This document shows, piece by piece, positions 26,119-36,280 of a DNA stretch of 61,743 nt. The notes below the pieces were generated by a model. The model saw only the letters and a program-made list of their open reading frames with translations. It made no database searches and was not told the DNA's origin. Within the stretch, counting starts at the first letter, position 1. Every line of letters starts with the position of its first letter. The translations under genes were made by a program, and so were the position numbers. The DNA lies in contig CAIRDP010000057.1 of assembly GCA_903877385.1 (NCBI GenBank), positions 1 to 61,743 of the forward strand, read 5' to 3'. This DNA is from an uncultured Bacteroidales bacterium. GTDB taxonomy: Bacteria > Bacteroidota > Bacteroidia > Bacteroidales > FEN-979.

Positions 26119-28320
26119 TTAATTACCTAATTCCGACATGAATTTGATGCGCATAAGCCGGATTTCTTCTTCGGTAAACTCATCTTCGCCTAGTTCACGA
26201 AGGGCTTCATTGATGGAATCCGATTCCGCTTTGCGAAAGTACTCGAAAATTTCATCCTGATGGTATGGATCCACCACTTCATCTATATAATAATCCAGAT
26301 CTATCTTGGTGCCCGAACCTACTATACTTTCGATTTCGGAAAGCAGTTCGCCAAAGTTCAGGTTTTTCGCAAGGGCTATATCCTCCAGTGCAATTTTACG
26401 GTCAATACTGCGGATGATATACACCTTGATCCCCGATTTGTTAACCACCGATTTCACGACCATATCCATGGGCCTGATGATCTCGTTCTCCTCTACATAC
26501 TCCTTGATCAGGTCAAGAAAAGGTTTACCGTATTTATGTGCTTTACCGCTTCCAACGCCTGTGATCTGCTTGAGTTCCTCGGGGTTGATGGGGTACTGGA
26601 TTGCCATATCCTCAAGCGAAGGATCCTGGAAAATCACAAAAGGAGGCAGCTTTTCCTTGCGGGCAATTTCCTTGCGGAGATCTTTCAGAAGGGCAAACAG
26701 GGTTTTATCGGCTGTACTGCTCTTCGACCCCATGGCTTCCATCAGGTCCTCTTCCTCGGGATTCTCATAATCCCTGTCGTCCATAAGCATCATGGAGTAT
26801 GGATTCCTTAGGAATTCCATCCCCTCGGGGCTGATCTTAAGAAGGCCGTAATTTTCGATATCTTTTGTAAGCAGCCGTTCTATCAGGGCCTGCCTTATCA
26901 CAGCATTCCAGAATTTCTCCTCTTTTGCTGCGCCCTTGCCGAATTCAGCCAGTTTGTTGTGCCTGTACGATTTTATGGTAGATGAATTCTTACCGATAAT
27001 TATACTAATAATATGTTTGTTCTTGAATTGCTGCTTGACGGCAAGCACTGTTTCAAGAACCAGCTGCACATATTGCTTTCCTTCAAATTTTTTTCTTGGA
27101 TGCATACAGTTGTCGCAGTTCTGACAATTTTCTTCCCTGAATATCTCCCCGAAATAATGCAGCAGCTGTTTGCGGCGGCAAACCGATGATTCGCTGTAGG
27201 CAACAGTTTCAAGCAGCAGCTGTTTTGCGATTTCCTGTTCGGCAACAGATTTGCCTTTCAGGAACTTCTCAAGTTTCTGAATGTCTTCATACGCATAAAA
27301 TGCGATGCAGTTACCTTCCCCGTCATCCCTTCCTGCCCTTCCGGTTTCCTGGTAATATCCTTCAAGGCTTTTGGGCATGTCGTTATGAATCACATACCTT
27401 ACGTCGGGTTTGTCGATGCCCATGCCAAAAGCAATAGTGGCAACAATAACATCAACCTCTTCCATCAGGAATTTATCCTGGTTCGACCTGCGGGTTGCCG
27501 CATCAAGGCCTGCATGGTACGGCAGGGCTTTGATCCCGTTCACAACCAGGGTGTCGGCCAGTTCCTCAACTTTCTTTCGGCTGAGGCAGTATACGATACC
27601 CGACTTACCCTGGTGCCCCTTGATATATTTTATAATGTCCTTGGAAGCGTTCTTTGTTTTAGCCCTGACTTCATAATACAGGTTGGGCCTGTTGAAGGAT
27701 GCTTTGAAAACCGTTGCATCCATCATGTTCAGGTTCTTCTGTATATCCTGCTGAACCTTTGGGGTCGCTGTAGCCGTAAGGGCTATTACCGGGACATCCT
27801 GCCCTATGGCCTGGATAATAGGCCTTAGCCGGCGGTATTCAGGCCTGAAATCATGGCCCCATTCCGAGATGCAATGGGCCTCATCAATGGCATAGAAAGA
27901 TATGTTGATGTTTTTAAGAAAGTCGATGTTCTCTTCTTTCGTAATGGTTTCCGGTGCAACGTATAACAGCTTGGTTTTGCTCCGGCTTACATCTTTTTTA
28001 ACCTGGGCGATCTCCTGCTTGGTCAGGGAAGAGTTCATGAAATGCGCAACTTCTTCCTCGGTTCCGAAACTCCTCATTGAATCAACCTGATTTTTCATCA
28101 AAGCAATGAGAGGGGATACGATAATTGCGGTACCCGGCAGCACTAAGGCCGGAAGTTGGTAGCATAATGATTTGCCGCCCCCTGTGGGCATAATAACAAA
28201 TGTGTCTTTTTTAGCCAGGACATTACGTATCACAGCTTCCTGGCTTCCTTTGAATCCACTAAAACCAAAAACTTTCTTTAATACTTCGTGCAGCTTGTAT
28301 TCGTCTTTGCTTACTGCCAT
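26119..28320 (-). CDS. recQ: ATP-dependent DNA helicase RecQ
   Basis: 733 residues. Helicase motifs: [18 protein letters not shown] (Walker A), [20 protein letters not shown] (DEAH), [15 protein letters not shown], and [21 protein letters not shown] with [13 protein letters not shown] (motifs V and VI). The zinc site is in [12 protein letters not shown] with CQNCDNC. An RQC winged helix and an HRDC domain ([33 protein letters not shown]) follow, then a C-terminal acidic extension common in this phylum. It unwinds recombination and replication intermediates. A divergent promoter region separates it from kdsD. Confidence 0.95.
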   Translation of the reverse strand: [733 protein letters not shown]

Positions 28321-28339
28321 TTTAAAATGATTAATTTCG

Positions 28340-28347
28340 TACTTTTG
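28340..28347 (+). promoter_or_regulatory. -7 promoter element of kdsD operon
   Basis: TACTTTTG matches TAnnTTTG; it would give a leader of about 90 bp before the TTG start of kdsD. Confidence 0.5.
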
Positions 28348-28387
28348 TCTGTCGAACCTTGATTATTAATTTTTTAGCTCCTATATA

Positions 28388-28420
28388 CAAATATAAACAT
28401 AAACCTCTCCAAATAACCAA
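28388..28420 (-). promoter_or_regulatory. Probable promoter of recQ
   Basis: On the minus strand a TTGG-type -33 (28417-28420) is followed after about 22 bp by TATATTTG (28388-28395), an exact TAnnTTTG. It lies 68 bp upstream of the recQ start. Confidence 0.5.
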
Positions 28421-28442
28421 AAAAAATTAAAAAAATTGTGCA

Positions 28443-29408
28443 TTGAAAAACTCTGAGGCATTGAAAAAGGTTGCCATCCGCACAATTGCTGATGAAGCCG
28501 CTGCAATTCAGAATCTATCTAAATCCATTAATGATGATTTTCTGAAATGCATACAGCATATTATAACCTCAAAAGGGAGGGTGGTTGTCACAGGTATAGG
28601 TAAAAGTGCCATAGTGGGGCAGAAAATAGTCGCCACATTCAATTCCACGGGAACACCTGCTATCTTCATGCATGCCGCAGATGCCATCCACGGTGACCTG
28701 GGGATCATCCAGAAAGAGGATATCATTATCTGCCTCTCGAAAAGCGGGGAGACTCCCGAAATCAAAGTCCTGGTTCCCCTGCTTAAACAGCATGGCAGCC
28801 TGCTGATCTCCATTGCGGGAAATATAAATTCATATCTTGCCCTTCAGTCCGACTATGTACTTGACACTACGGTAAGCAGGGAGGCCTGCCCCAATAACCT
28901 TGCCCCCACTTCCAGCACCACGGCCCAGATGGTCATGGGCGATGCCCTCGCAGTATGCCTGCTTGAAGCCAGGGGCTTTACAGCCGGCGATTTCGCAAAA
29001 TTTCATCCGGGCGGAGCCCTTGGTAAAAAAATGTACCTTAAAGTCTCTGATCTCTATATCAGAAACCAGAAACCCATGGTCAAAACAAGCGATGATATCA
29101 AAAAAGTCATCCTTGAAATATCCTCGAAAAGACTTGGGGCTACCGCTGTGCTTGAAGGCAGCAAGCTGGCCGGTATCATTACCGACGGCGACCTCAGGCG
29201 AATGCTCGAAAAGGACCTTGACCTCAGGAAACAGCTTGCCGGGGATATCATGTCGGCGGGACCTAAAACCGTAAGCCCTTCCACCCTGGTGATCGATGCC
29301 CTTACGCTGATGAGGAAAAATAATATTACCCAGCTCCTTGTCGTTGAAAGATCATCATATAAAGGAGTCATCCATCTTCATGATATCCTTAAAGAAGGAA
29401 TAATCTGA
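28443..29408 (+). CDS. kdsD: Arabinose-5-phosphate isomerase KdsD/KpsF
   Basis: 321 residues. An N-terminal SIS sugar-isomerase domain (GRVVVTGIGKSAIVGQKIVA, SFNSTGTPAIFMHAADAIHG-like region with HGDLG, ICLSKSGETPEIKVL) is followed by two CBS domains (MVKTSDDIKKVILEISSKRL; AGDIMSAGPKTVSPSTLVID). It converts ribulose-5-phosphate to arabinose-5-phosphate, the first step of Kdo synthesis for LPS. The frame has no ATG near the 5' end; TTG at 28443 fits the family N-terminus and the 328-residue E. coli length. The DUF5686 gene starts 7 bp downstream and lptB follows that. Confidence 0.92.
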   Translation: MKNSEALKKVAIRTIADEAAAIQNLSKSINDDFLKCIQHIITSKGRVVVTGIGKSAIVGQKIVATFNSTGTPAIFMHAADAIHGDLGIIQKEDIIICLSKSGETPEIKVLVPLLKQHGSLLISIAGNINSYLALQSDYVLDTTVSREACPNNLAPTSSTTAQMVMGDALAVCLLEARGFTAGDFAKFHPGGALGKKMYLKVSDLYIRNQKPMVKTSDDIKKVILEISSKRLGATAVLEGSKLAGIITDGDLRRMLEKDLDLRKQLAGDIMSAGPKTVSPSTLVIDALTLMRKNNITQLLVVERSSYKGVIHLHDILKEGII

Positions 29409-29414
29409 TAAAGA

Positions 29415-31928
29415 ATGGGAAAAAAACCCGGGGGTTTTTCCGTTGCCACCCTCAGCGGCATTGTTTGTTGTTTTTTCATTCTGGCATTTTCACCCACAGC
29501 CGTATCCCAGGCAACCAAGATCATGGGGCATGTCAAAGACGCCAAAACGGGGGAAGCCATACCTTTTGTAAATATAGTCCCCAAAGGCACAACCCTGGGC
29601 ACCCTCACCGACTTCAACGGGAATTACGCCCTTGAATTCAAAACCAAAGCCGACAGCCTCTGGGCTTCGGTACTGGGATACCAGGGCAAAACACATAAAA
29701 TCACCCAGCACCAGTTCCAGACCATAGATTTTGAGATGGAACCCCAGCAATACAACCTCCAGGAAGTTGTAGTGCGTTATAAAGGAAACCCGGCCGATGA
29801 GATATTGAAAAAAGTGATACGGCATAAACCTGAAAACATGCTGCAGTCGTTCGACACATACCAGTATAAGGCTTATACAAAGATCGAAGTGGACGCCAAT
29901 AACATCAGCGATAAGCTGAAAAACCGGAAAATACTCAAACCTTTTGATTTCGTCTGGAGTTATGTCGACACCTCTATCATCAACGGAAAGTCCTACCTCC
30001 CGGTTTTCATAACCGAAACAATGAGCGATGTGTATTACAGGAAATCACCGAGATCGAAAAAAGAGATCATAAGAGCCAGCCGCATCTCGGGTCTTGAAAA
30101 TCAAAGCGTATCCCAGTTTCTTGGAAACCTGTCACAGGAAGTGGATGTGTATAAAAATTATGTGCTGATCTTTGAGAAGAATTTTACCAGTCCCATTGCC
30201 GATTTCGGACTTGACGCATATAAATATTACCTGGTGGATTCCTCGTTTATAGGTAAAAACTGGTGTTACCACCTTATGTTCAAGCCCAAACGCCTGCAGG
30301 AACTAACGTTTACGGGGAATATCTGGATCGCCGATACTTCTTTTGCAGTGAGAAAAGTTGAAATGCGCATTGCCAGCGACGCCAATATCAATTTCATCAA
30401 TGACATTGCCATTGCCCAGGAATATGAGTGGACCGAGAAGCGGTTCTGGCTGCTGACCAAGGACAAGTTTTCGGTTGACTTCAACGTCGTGGAAAATGCC
30501 CGCAAACTGATAGGGTTTTTCGCCCACCGTACAGTGCAGTATACCGGTTTCCAGTTCGACATCCCTGAATCGCTGAAGTATTTCTCGATGCCGACCAACG
30601 TGATCATTGAACCCCAGGCCGAAAAAAAGGACGAAGCATTCTGGGATGCCAACAGGCCCGACAAGCTCAGCAAGACCGAAAAAGGGATCTACACCATGGT
30701 TGATTCCGTAAAGAACATGCCTATTTTTAAAACGTATGTGGATGTGATCTACGGAATAACAACCGGCTATCTCTCCTGGGGCAAGTTTGAACTCGGTCCT
30801 TATACCAAGTTATTCAGCTATAACGGAGTTGAAGGGGCCAGGTTCAGGTTCGGGGGCCGTACAGCCAACAGTTTCAGCAAGAAGATACAGCTTGAGGCAT
30901 ACCTTGCATACGGGACCCTCGATGGCGAATTCAAATTCGGGGGCGATATACTGTATATGTTCAGTAAAAATCCCAGGAGGGACCTCGCGGTTTCATACAA
31001 ATGGGATGTAGAACAGCTCGGGCTCAGCCCCAATGCCTTTTCAACCGACAACATCCTTTCATCGCTTTTCCACAGGGGGCCGAATAATAAACTTACCATG
31101 GTAAGGGAATATAAAGTGGCCTATGAGCACGAATGGTTCAACGGCCTGATCAATACCCTTACCGTGACCCACAGGGAAATGTTCCCACTGGGAATGACCA
31201 GCTTCGTTGTTTTTCCCGATAATACTGCAACGCCTGTGTTCATGAATTCGATATTTACTTCCGAGGTACGCCTCGATACCCGTTTATCCTGGCGTGAAAA
31301 GTTCATTAACTCCGAATTTTACAGGTACACCATAAGTTCCAGTTACCCCATCATCTTGGTCAGTTTCGCTTACGGCATACCCGGTGTTTTTAAGAGCGAC
31401 TATGAATACGAGCGGCTGCAGGTCAATATCCAGCAGTGGTTCAATTTTTCAACCATCGGCTGGTCCAAATATAAGATTGAAGTGGGTAAGATATGGGGAA
31501 CCCTGCCCTATCCCCTTCTCAGGAACCATGATGGGAACCAGACTTTTCTTTTCGACGAGGATGCATCCAACCTGATGAATTATTACGAATTTGTCAGTGA
31601 TACCTGGCTGAGCGTTTATTTTACACATCACTTTGACGGCCTGCTGTTCAACCATATTCCCCTTCTGAGGAAATTAAAATGGAGGGAGGTCGTGCATATG
31701 CGCTGTATATACGGCACCCTGGAAGCAAAGAATGAGAACTATTCCCTTTTCCCCGACCAGATGCGACCATTCGGAAGCGAACCTTACTGGGAAGCAGGCG
31801 CCGGTATCGAGAACATCTTTAAGATTTTCAGGGTTGATGCCGTATGGAGAATGAGCCACCTGCATGACCTTCAAAATCCCAATGTCACCAAATTCGGACT
31901 TTTCGTTTCAATGAACTTTACATTCTGA
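29415..31928 (+). CDS. DUF5686 outer-membrane protein with CarboxypepD_reg-like domain
   Basis: 837 residues. A signal-like hydrophobic segment (SGIVCCFFILAFSPTAVSQA) precedes a carboxypeptidase-regulatory-like domain (MGHVKDAKTGEAIPFVNIVP to ASVLGYQGKTHKI). The DUF5686 region (EVVVRYKGNPADEILKKVIR, FDTYQYKAYTKIEVD, YLPVFITETMSDVYY) follows, and the C-terminal half is barrel-like, ending FGLFVSMNFTF. This family is common in Bacteroidota and is thought to be an outer-membrane protein of unknown function. It is sandwiched between kdsD and lptB, pointing to an envelope role. Confidence 0.86.
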   Translation: MGKKPGGFSVATLSGIVCCFFILAFSPTAVSQATKIMGHVKDAKTGEAIPFVNIVPKGTTLGTLTDFNGNYALEFKTKADSLWASVLGYQGKTHKITQHQFQTIDFEMEPQQYNLQEVVVRYKGNPADEILKKVIRHKPENMLQSFDTYQYKAYTKIEVDANNISDKLKNRKILKPFDFVWSYVDTSIINGKSYLPVFITETMSDVYYRKSPRSKKEIIRASRISGLENQSVSQFLGNLSQEVDVYKNYVLIFEKNFTSPIADFGLDAYKYYLVDSSFIGKNWCYHLMFKPKRLQELTFTGNIWIADTSFAVRKVEMRIASDANINFINDIAIAQEYEWTEKRFWLLTKDKFSVDFNVVENARKLIGFFAHRTVQYTGFQFDIPESLKYFSMPTNVIIEPQAEKKDEAFWDANRPDKLSKTEKGIYTMVDSVKNMPIFKTYVDVIYGITTGYLSWGKFELGPYTKLFSYNGVEGARFRFGGRTANSFSKKIQLEAYLAYGTLDGEFKFGGDILYMFSKNPRRDLAVSYKWDVEQLGLSPNAFSTDNILSSLFHRGPNNKLTMVREYKVAYEHEWFNGLINTLTVTHREMFPLGMTSFVVFPDNTATPVFMNSIFTSEVRLDTRLSWREKFINSEFYRYTISSSYPIILVSFAYGIPGVFKSDYEYERLQVNIQQWFNFSTIGWSKYKIEVGKIWGTLPYPLLRNHDGNQTFLFDEDASNLMNYYEFVSDTWLSVYFTHHFDGLLFNHIPLLRKLKWREVVHMRCIYGTLEAKNENYSLFPDQMRPFGSEPYWEAGAGIENIFKIFRVDAVWRMSHLHDLQNPNVTKFGLFVSMNFTF

Positions 31929-31937
31929 CGATTTTAT

Positions 31938-31945
31938 TAATTTTG
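31938..31945 (+). promoter_or_regulatory. -7 promoter element of lptB
   Basis: TAATTTTG matches TAnnTTTG, 25 bp before the lptB ATG and just after the stop of the upstream gene. Confidence 0.5.
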
Positions 31946-31970
31946 ACTGAGCTAAGACAAAATACCCCAT

Positions 31971-32693
31971 ATGATACTGCGAACCGAGAAAATTGTAAAA
32001 AAATACCGTAAAAGAACCGTTGTAAATGAGGTTTCAGTAGAGGTAAATCAGGGGGAGATCGTTGGTTTGCTCGGTCCTAACGGAGCCGGCAAAACCACAT
32101 CGTTTTACATTATCGTAGGGCTGATAAAACCTCTGGCCGGGGATGTTTTCCTTGATGATGTGAATATCACGAATGAACCCATGTATAAACGGGCCCAGAG
32201 AGGTATCAGCTACCTTCCCCAGGAGGCTTCGGTGTTTCGTAAACTCAGCGTCGAAGATAATATCAGGGCTATTCTTGAATTCACAGGACTCAGCAGGGAT
32301 CAGCAGAAAGAACGCCTCGAGACCCTGCTCGATGAATTCGGACTTCAGCATGTTCGTAAAAGCGAAGGGATAACATTGTCGGGGGGAGAGCGAAGGAGGT
32401 GCGAAATCGCCCGCTGCCTTGCAGTTGACCCTAAGTTCATCCTGCTCGACGAGCCATTCGCAGGCATAGACCCTATAGCCGTGGAAGATATTCAAAACAT
32501 AGTATACAGGCTGAAAGAAAAGAATATCGGAGTTCTCATCACCGACCATAACGTTCATGAAACCCTCACAATAACCGACCGCGCTTACCTTCTTTTTGAA
32601 GGTTCAATCCTTCGTGCCGGAACTTCCCGCGAACTCGCCGATGACCCGCATGTTCGCAAGGTATACCTTGGCGAAAATTTCGAGCTCAGGTAA
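31971..32693 (+). CDS. lptB: LPS export ABC transporter ATPase LptB
   Basis: 240 residues. ABC ATPase with Walker [18 protein letters not shown], the LptB-specific Q-loop region [14 protein letters not shown], signature [16 protein letters not shown], Walker [16 protein letters not shown], and the H-loop [11 protein letters not shown]. It powers LPS extraction together with LptF/LptG; an LptG homologue is at 224. Nearby KdsD makes a Kdo precursor, so this area is LPS-related. It converges on pssA. Confidence 0.95.
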   Translation: MILRTEKIVKKYRKRTVVNEVSVEVNQGEIVGLLGPNGAGKTTSFYIIVGLIKPLAGDVFLDDVNITNEPMYKRAQRGISYLPQEASVFRKLSVEDNIRAILEFTGLSRDQQKERLETLLDEFGLQHVRKSEGITLSGGERRRCEIARCLAVDPKFILLDEPFAGIDPIAVEDIQNIVYRLKEKNIGVLITDHNVHETLTITDRAYLLFEGSILRAGTSRELADDPHVRKVYLGENFELR

Positions 32694-32715
32694 AGTTTAA
32701 ATAGCATTTCGCTAC

Positions 32716-33453
32716 TTAAATCTGTCTCTGGTATCCCAGCGAAAGCAGGAGGTATAGCAAAATGATCACCGGCAGGGCATTCAGCGAAAATAAAATCAGC
32801 AGTACAAGAGATAAAATCAATAAGATGTAACTCTTCTGATTTTCGGCCCAGCCCGTCGTTTTAAACTTAAGTGAGAATATCTTGAAATCTGAAACAAGGA
32901 GAAAAGAGAAAAATACCGTAAGGATGGCGATGACCCTTGAGTTTGAGAAAAATTCAGCAAAGAAATCAAGCTTGATAAGCGAAAACAGGTGTGGCTGAAG
33001 AAAGATCACCAGAGGAATGGAAGCGAAAAAGATTGCATTTGCAGGGGTGGGCAATCCTATAAAATTATGCTCCTGCCTCAGGTCGATATTGAATTTCCCC
33101 AGCCTTATTGCTGAACATACAGGAATTAGCAGGGCAAAATACGGGGTGATGTGCATGCGGTCCAGGGCATTGCAGCTTCCTGCACAGTTTGCCGAAAGAA
33201 GGTTAAACACGATAATACCCGGAGCTACTCCGAAGGAAACCACATCGGCCAGGGAATCAAGCTGCTTCCCCAGTTCTGAACGGGCATCCAGCAGCCTCGC
33301 CAGGGTGCCGTCAAGAAAATCGAACACGGCTGCAATAAAAATGAAAACAGCAGCCCAAATAACCTGCCCCGACATCATTGAAGTGATGGACAGGGTTCCG
33401 CTTACAAGGTTGAGGAGGGTTACCGAATTGGGGATATAGTATTTGAATTTCAT
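32716..33453 (-). CDS. pssA: CDP-diacylglycerol-serine O-phosphatidyltransferase
   Basis: 245 residues with several transmembrane helices. The CDP-alcohol phosphotransferase motif DGxxAR-x8-GxxxDxxxD is seen as DGTLARLLDARSELGKQLDS followed by LADVVSFGVAPG. It makes phosphatidylserine, the precursor of phosphatidylethanolamine. The start KYYIPNSVTLLNLVSGTLSI is typical of the bacterial type II PssA. Divergent from the porin gene and convergent with lptB; a weak inverted repeat (TTTAAATAGC/GCTACTTAAA) lies between the two stops. Confidence 0.93.
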   Translation of the reverse strand: MKFKYYIPNSVTLLNLVSGTLSITSMMSGQVIWAAVFIFIAAVFDFLDGTLARLLDARSELGKQLDSLADVVSFGVAPGIIVFNLLSANCAGSCNALDRMHITPYFALLIPVCSAIRLGKFNIDLRQEHNFIGLPTPANAIFFASIPLVIFLQPHLFSLIKLDFFAEFFSNSRVIAILTVFFSFLLVSDFKIFSLKFKTTGWAENQKSYILLILSLVLLILFSLNALPVIILLYLLLSLGYQRQI

Positions 33454-33522
33454 AAGGCAAATTTACACTTTTTAAACTCTGTTCGATATGCACGAACCTG
33501 CCGTTCGCTAAAGTATTTTTGC

Positions 33523-33530
33523 TACTTTTG
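33523..33530 (+). promoter_or_regulatory. -7 promoter element of the porin gene
   Basis: TACTTTTG, followed by CACCC, is a classic Bacteroidota -7 element. It lies 27 bp before the ATG. Confidence 0.6.
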
Positions 33531-33556
33531 CACCCTAACATATTAACAAAGATACT

Positions 33557-34966
33557 ATGAAAAAACTTCACAAACTACTTTTGCTTGCAGTTTTTATGCT
33601 GCTCCTGGGCACATCCTCAATGGCCCAGTTCACAGTTTCGGGAGAATTCAGGCCAAGGGCCGAATATCGTGACGGTTATACCAAGCTGCGCGACTCAACC
33701 CAAACCGGTTATGGGGACATCCTCGGCAGGGAACGTATTACTTTCGATTACATGAACGACAAGTTTACCACCCGCTTTTCATTACAGCACGCTTTCGTAT
33801 TCGGGGAGAATAACTTTTACAACAGCGATACCATCAGGAATAACACGGTCAATATTTTTGAAGCCTGGTTCAAATACAATTTCGTGGATAACTTCTCAAT
33901 ACGGGTTGGCCGGATCACCCTCTCGTACGATGACCAAAGGCTTATCGGGTACAATAACTGGAGGCCCCAGGGATCGGCCCACGACATGGTTGGGTTCCAG
34001 TGGGCGGCGCCTCAAGCATCCTACCAGGGAGATTTCGGATTTGCCATCAACAACACCAGTCCGGCCGGCGCTTTCATCTCCAATTACAACATGAAAAATT
34101 ACAAGTACATGTCGTATTTATGGAACCAGAAGTCATTTTTTAAGGAAATGCTGAAAATTTCGGTGATGGCCCTGGTAGACGCATACCAGCTTCCAACCCA
34201 GTACCAGACTGTAACTTCTTCGCAGATACTCTGGGTTGTCAATGGGACCGATACGGTTGGCCATACAACCATCACTACCAAATCCCAGGTTCCCATTACC
34301 AATCCCAACCAGGTTTATGCCAGGTACACCCTGGGAGGCAATGTATGGTTCAACTGGAAAAACCTCAGTGCCTGGGCCGGCGGTTACTACCAGGGCGGAC
34401 ACATCCAGGACGGGCGCGAGGTTTCGGCTTATATGTTCGGTGGTAACGTGGGTTACCAGATCGTGAAACCCTTTAAACTGATGATTGGCTACGAGCAGCT
34501 GAGCGGGACCGACAACAACCCGGCCAATAAGGCCGACCTTGCCAAGAAAGTGAGCAGCTTTAATGTGTTATACGGGACCAACCACCAGCTGTACGGGTAC
34601 ATGGACATGTTCAACAGTATGCTTCAGACCACTTACAACTACCCGGGACTCAACCAGATCTATGCCCGTGGCACAGTGAATTTCAGTAAGCTAACCTCCC
34701 TGGAAGCCACATGGAGGTATTTCAGCTTTGGTAAAGATTATCTCACCGACGGCACAAAAGTCAATAAGAATCTTGGTTCTGAACTTGACATGATGTTCCT
34801 CTACAAACCCCTTCCCAATGTTGAGCTGAATGCAGCTTACTGCTATTTCTTCCCGACCTCCACCATGGAACTTCTCAACGGTTTGAAAAGCTCCGTCAGG
34901 GGATCCCAGTACGCATATATCATGATCACTTACAAACCAAAATTCTTTACCACCGAAAAGAAATAG
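33557..34966 (+). CDS. Outer membrane porin, alginate-export/OprP-like beta-barrel
   Basis: 469 residues. The signal peptide is LLLLAVFMLLLGTSSMAQFT. The rest is an uninterrupted beta-barrel pattern: SGEFRPRAEYRDGYTKL, GRERITFDYMNDKFTTRFSL, and FNLRVG-like FSIRVGRITLSYDDQRLIGY. The barrel ends AYIMITYKPKFF. The Glu-Phe-Arg-Pro-Arg start and GRERITF strand resemble the alginate_exp family of Bacteroidota. Substrate is unknown. It stands alone between its own promoter and a strong terminator. Confidence 0.82.
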   Translation: MKKLHKLLLLAVFMLLLGTSSMAQFTVSGEFRPRAEYRDGYTKLRDSTQTGYGDILGRERITFDYMNDKFTTRFSLQHAFVFGENNFYNSDTIRNNTVNIFEAWFKYNFVDNFSIRVGRITLSYDDQRLIGYNNWRPQGSAHDMVGFQWAAPQASYQGDFGFAINNTSPAGAFISNYNMKNYKYMSYLWNQKSFFKEMLKISVMALVDAYQLPTQYQTVTSSQILWVVNGTDTVGHTTITTKSQVPITNPNQVYARYTLGGNVWFNWKNLSAWAGGYYQGGHIQDGREVSAYMFGGNVGYQIVKPFKLMIGYEQLSGTDNNPANKADLAKKVSSFNVLYGTNHQLYGYMDMFNSMLQTTYNYPGLNQIYARGTVNFSKLTSLEATWRYFSFGKDYLTDGTKVNKNLGSELDMMFLYKPLPNVELNAAYCYFFPTSTMELLNGLKSSVRGSQYAYIMITYKPKFFTTEKK

Positions 34967-34979
34967 TTCATACCTTTGA

Positions 34980-35029
34980 AACATCCGGCTTTGCAGGCAT
35001 AATGCTTGTGGCCGGATGTTTTTATTTTT
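34980..35029 (+). terminator. Rho-independent terminator after the porin gene
   Basis: A 10-bp stem, AACATCCGGC (34980-34989) with GCCGGATGTT (35011-35020), has a loop that can itself pair (AGGCATAATGCTT) and is followed by TTTATTTTTA. Confidence 0.85.
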
Positions 35030-35056
35030 AGCGGTTTATAAACCTGCCAGCCCTGT

Positions 35057-36280
35057 ATGGAATTGCCTGTAGAAATCAAGATAACTGATTATAATTATAA
35101 GCTGCCTGCGGATCGCATCGCCCAAAGGCCCTTGCAGGAAAGGGATGCGTCGCGCCTGCTGCTGTGGAAGGATGGCAGGATCTCGGACGAGCATTTTTCG
35201 GCTGTTGACAGCCTGATCCCCGAAGGCAGCCTCCTGGTGTTCAACGACACAAAGGTGGTGAGGGCCAGGCTGATGTTTGCAAAATCCAGCGGGGGAGCCA
35301 TTGAGGTTTTCTGCCTGGAACCCTTATCCCCCTCGGTAGATTTCCAGCTGGCGTTTCAGCAGGGATCGCCCTGCCGCTGGAGCTGCCTGGTCGGAAACAA
35401 GAAAAAATGGAAAGACGAGCCCCTTAGAAGAAGCCTGGACGATAAAGGCAGCTGGCTGATGGCCGAAAGAAAATCAAACCTCTCCGACGGATGTTTTGAG
35501 ATTGAATTCAGCTGGTCTCCTTCTTCACTCTCTTTTTCCCAGGTGCTGATGATGGCCGGCAGCATCCCCCTTCCTCCTTATATTGACAGGGAATCGGATG
35601 ATGAAGACGTATCCAGGTACCAGACCGTTTATGCAAAACATGAGGGATCAGTTGCTGCTCCGACTGCCGGACTGCACTTTACCAAGGATATCTTTGAGAG
35701 GCTCAGAAAACGGCATTGCCGTGAAGAGAGCCTTACGCTTCATGTAGGACTTGGGACCTTCAGGCCCGTTAGCGTGACCAATGTGCGCGATCACATCATG
35801 CATAACGAACCCTTCGTGATCAAACTTTCGACCCTGAAAGCCCTGAGGAACAGTTTGGGCTCAACCATAATTGCCGTGGGCACAACCTCGGCACGTACAC
35901 TTGAAAGCCTCTATTGGCTGGGAGTTAAGGCAGCAGCCAATCCGGGTACCGAAATAAAACAGATGAACCAATGGTTTCCATATGAAACCTTAGATCCCGA
36001 TTTACCCTCGCCGGCGGAGGCCCTGGATGCCCTTATCCTTTACTTTGAGAACAAAGGCCTCAGCGAATACCATGGAAGTACAAGCCTGATCATAGTCCCC
36101 GCTTATACATTCAGGCTGGTAAAAGGACTGATCACCAATTTCCATATGCCCCAGAGCACCCTGCTCCTCCTGGTTGCAGCCTTCGCAGGGACGGGCTGGA
36201 AGGATGCATACACCCACGCCCTTTCCAATGGGTACAGGTTCCTGAGCTACGGCGATGCCTGCATGTTTTTACAAAAATAA
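35057..36280 (+). CDS. queA: S-adenosylmethionine:tRNA ribosyltransferase-isomerase QueA
   Basis: 407 residues. It transfers the ribosyl part of S-adenosylmethionine to preQ1 at position 34 of tRNA to make epoxyqueuosine. Conserved segments: YNYKLPADRIAQRPLQERD, LLVFNDTKVVRARL, IPLPPYIDRESDDEDVSRYQ, TVYAKHEGSVAAPTAGLHFT, LHVGLGTFRPV, and LITNFHMPQSTLLLLVAAFA. Length is larger than E. coli QueA (356), as seen in Bacteroidota. The tatA gene starts 52 bp downstream. Confidence 0.95.
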   Translation: MELPVEIKITDYNYKLPADRIAQRPLQERDASRLLLWKDGRISDEHFSAVDSLIPEGSLLVFNDTKVVRARLMFAKSSGGAIEVFCLEPLSPSVDFQLAFQQGSPCRWSCLVGNKKKWKDEPLRRSLDDKGSWLMAERKSNLSDGCFEIEFSWSPSSLSFSQVLMMAGSIPLPPYIDRESDDEDVSRYQTVYAKHEGSVAAPTAGLHFTKDIFERLRKRHCREESLTLHVGLGTFRPVSVTNVRDHIMHNEPFVIKLSTLKALRNSLGSTIIAVGTTSARTLESLYWLGVKAAANPGTEIKQMNQWFPYETLDPDLPSPAEALDALILYFENKGLSEYHGSTSLIIVPAYTFRLVKGLITNFHMPQSTLLLLVAAFAGTGWKDAYTHALSNGYRFLSYGDACMFLQK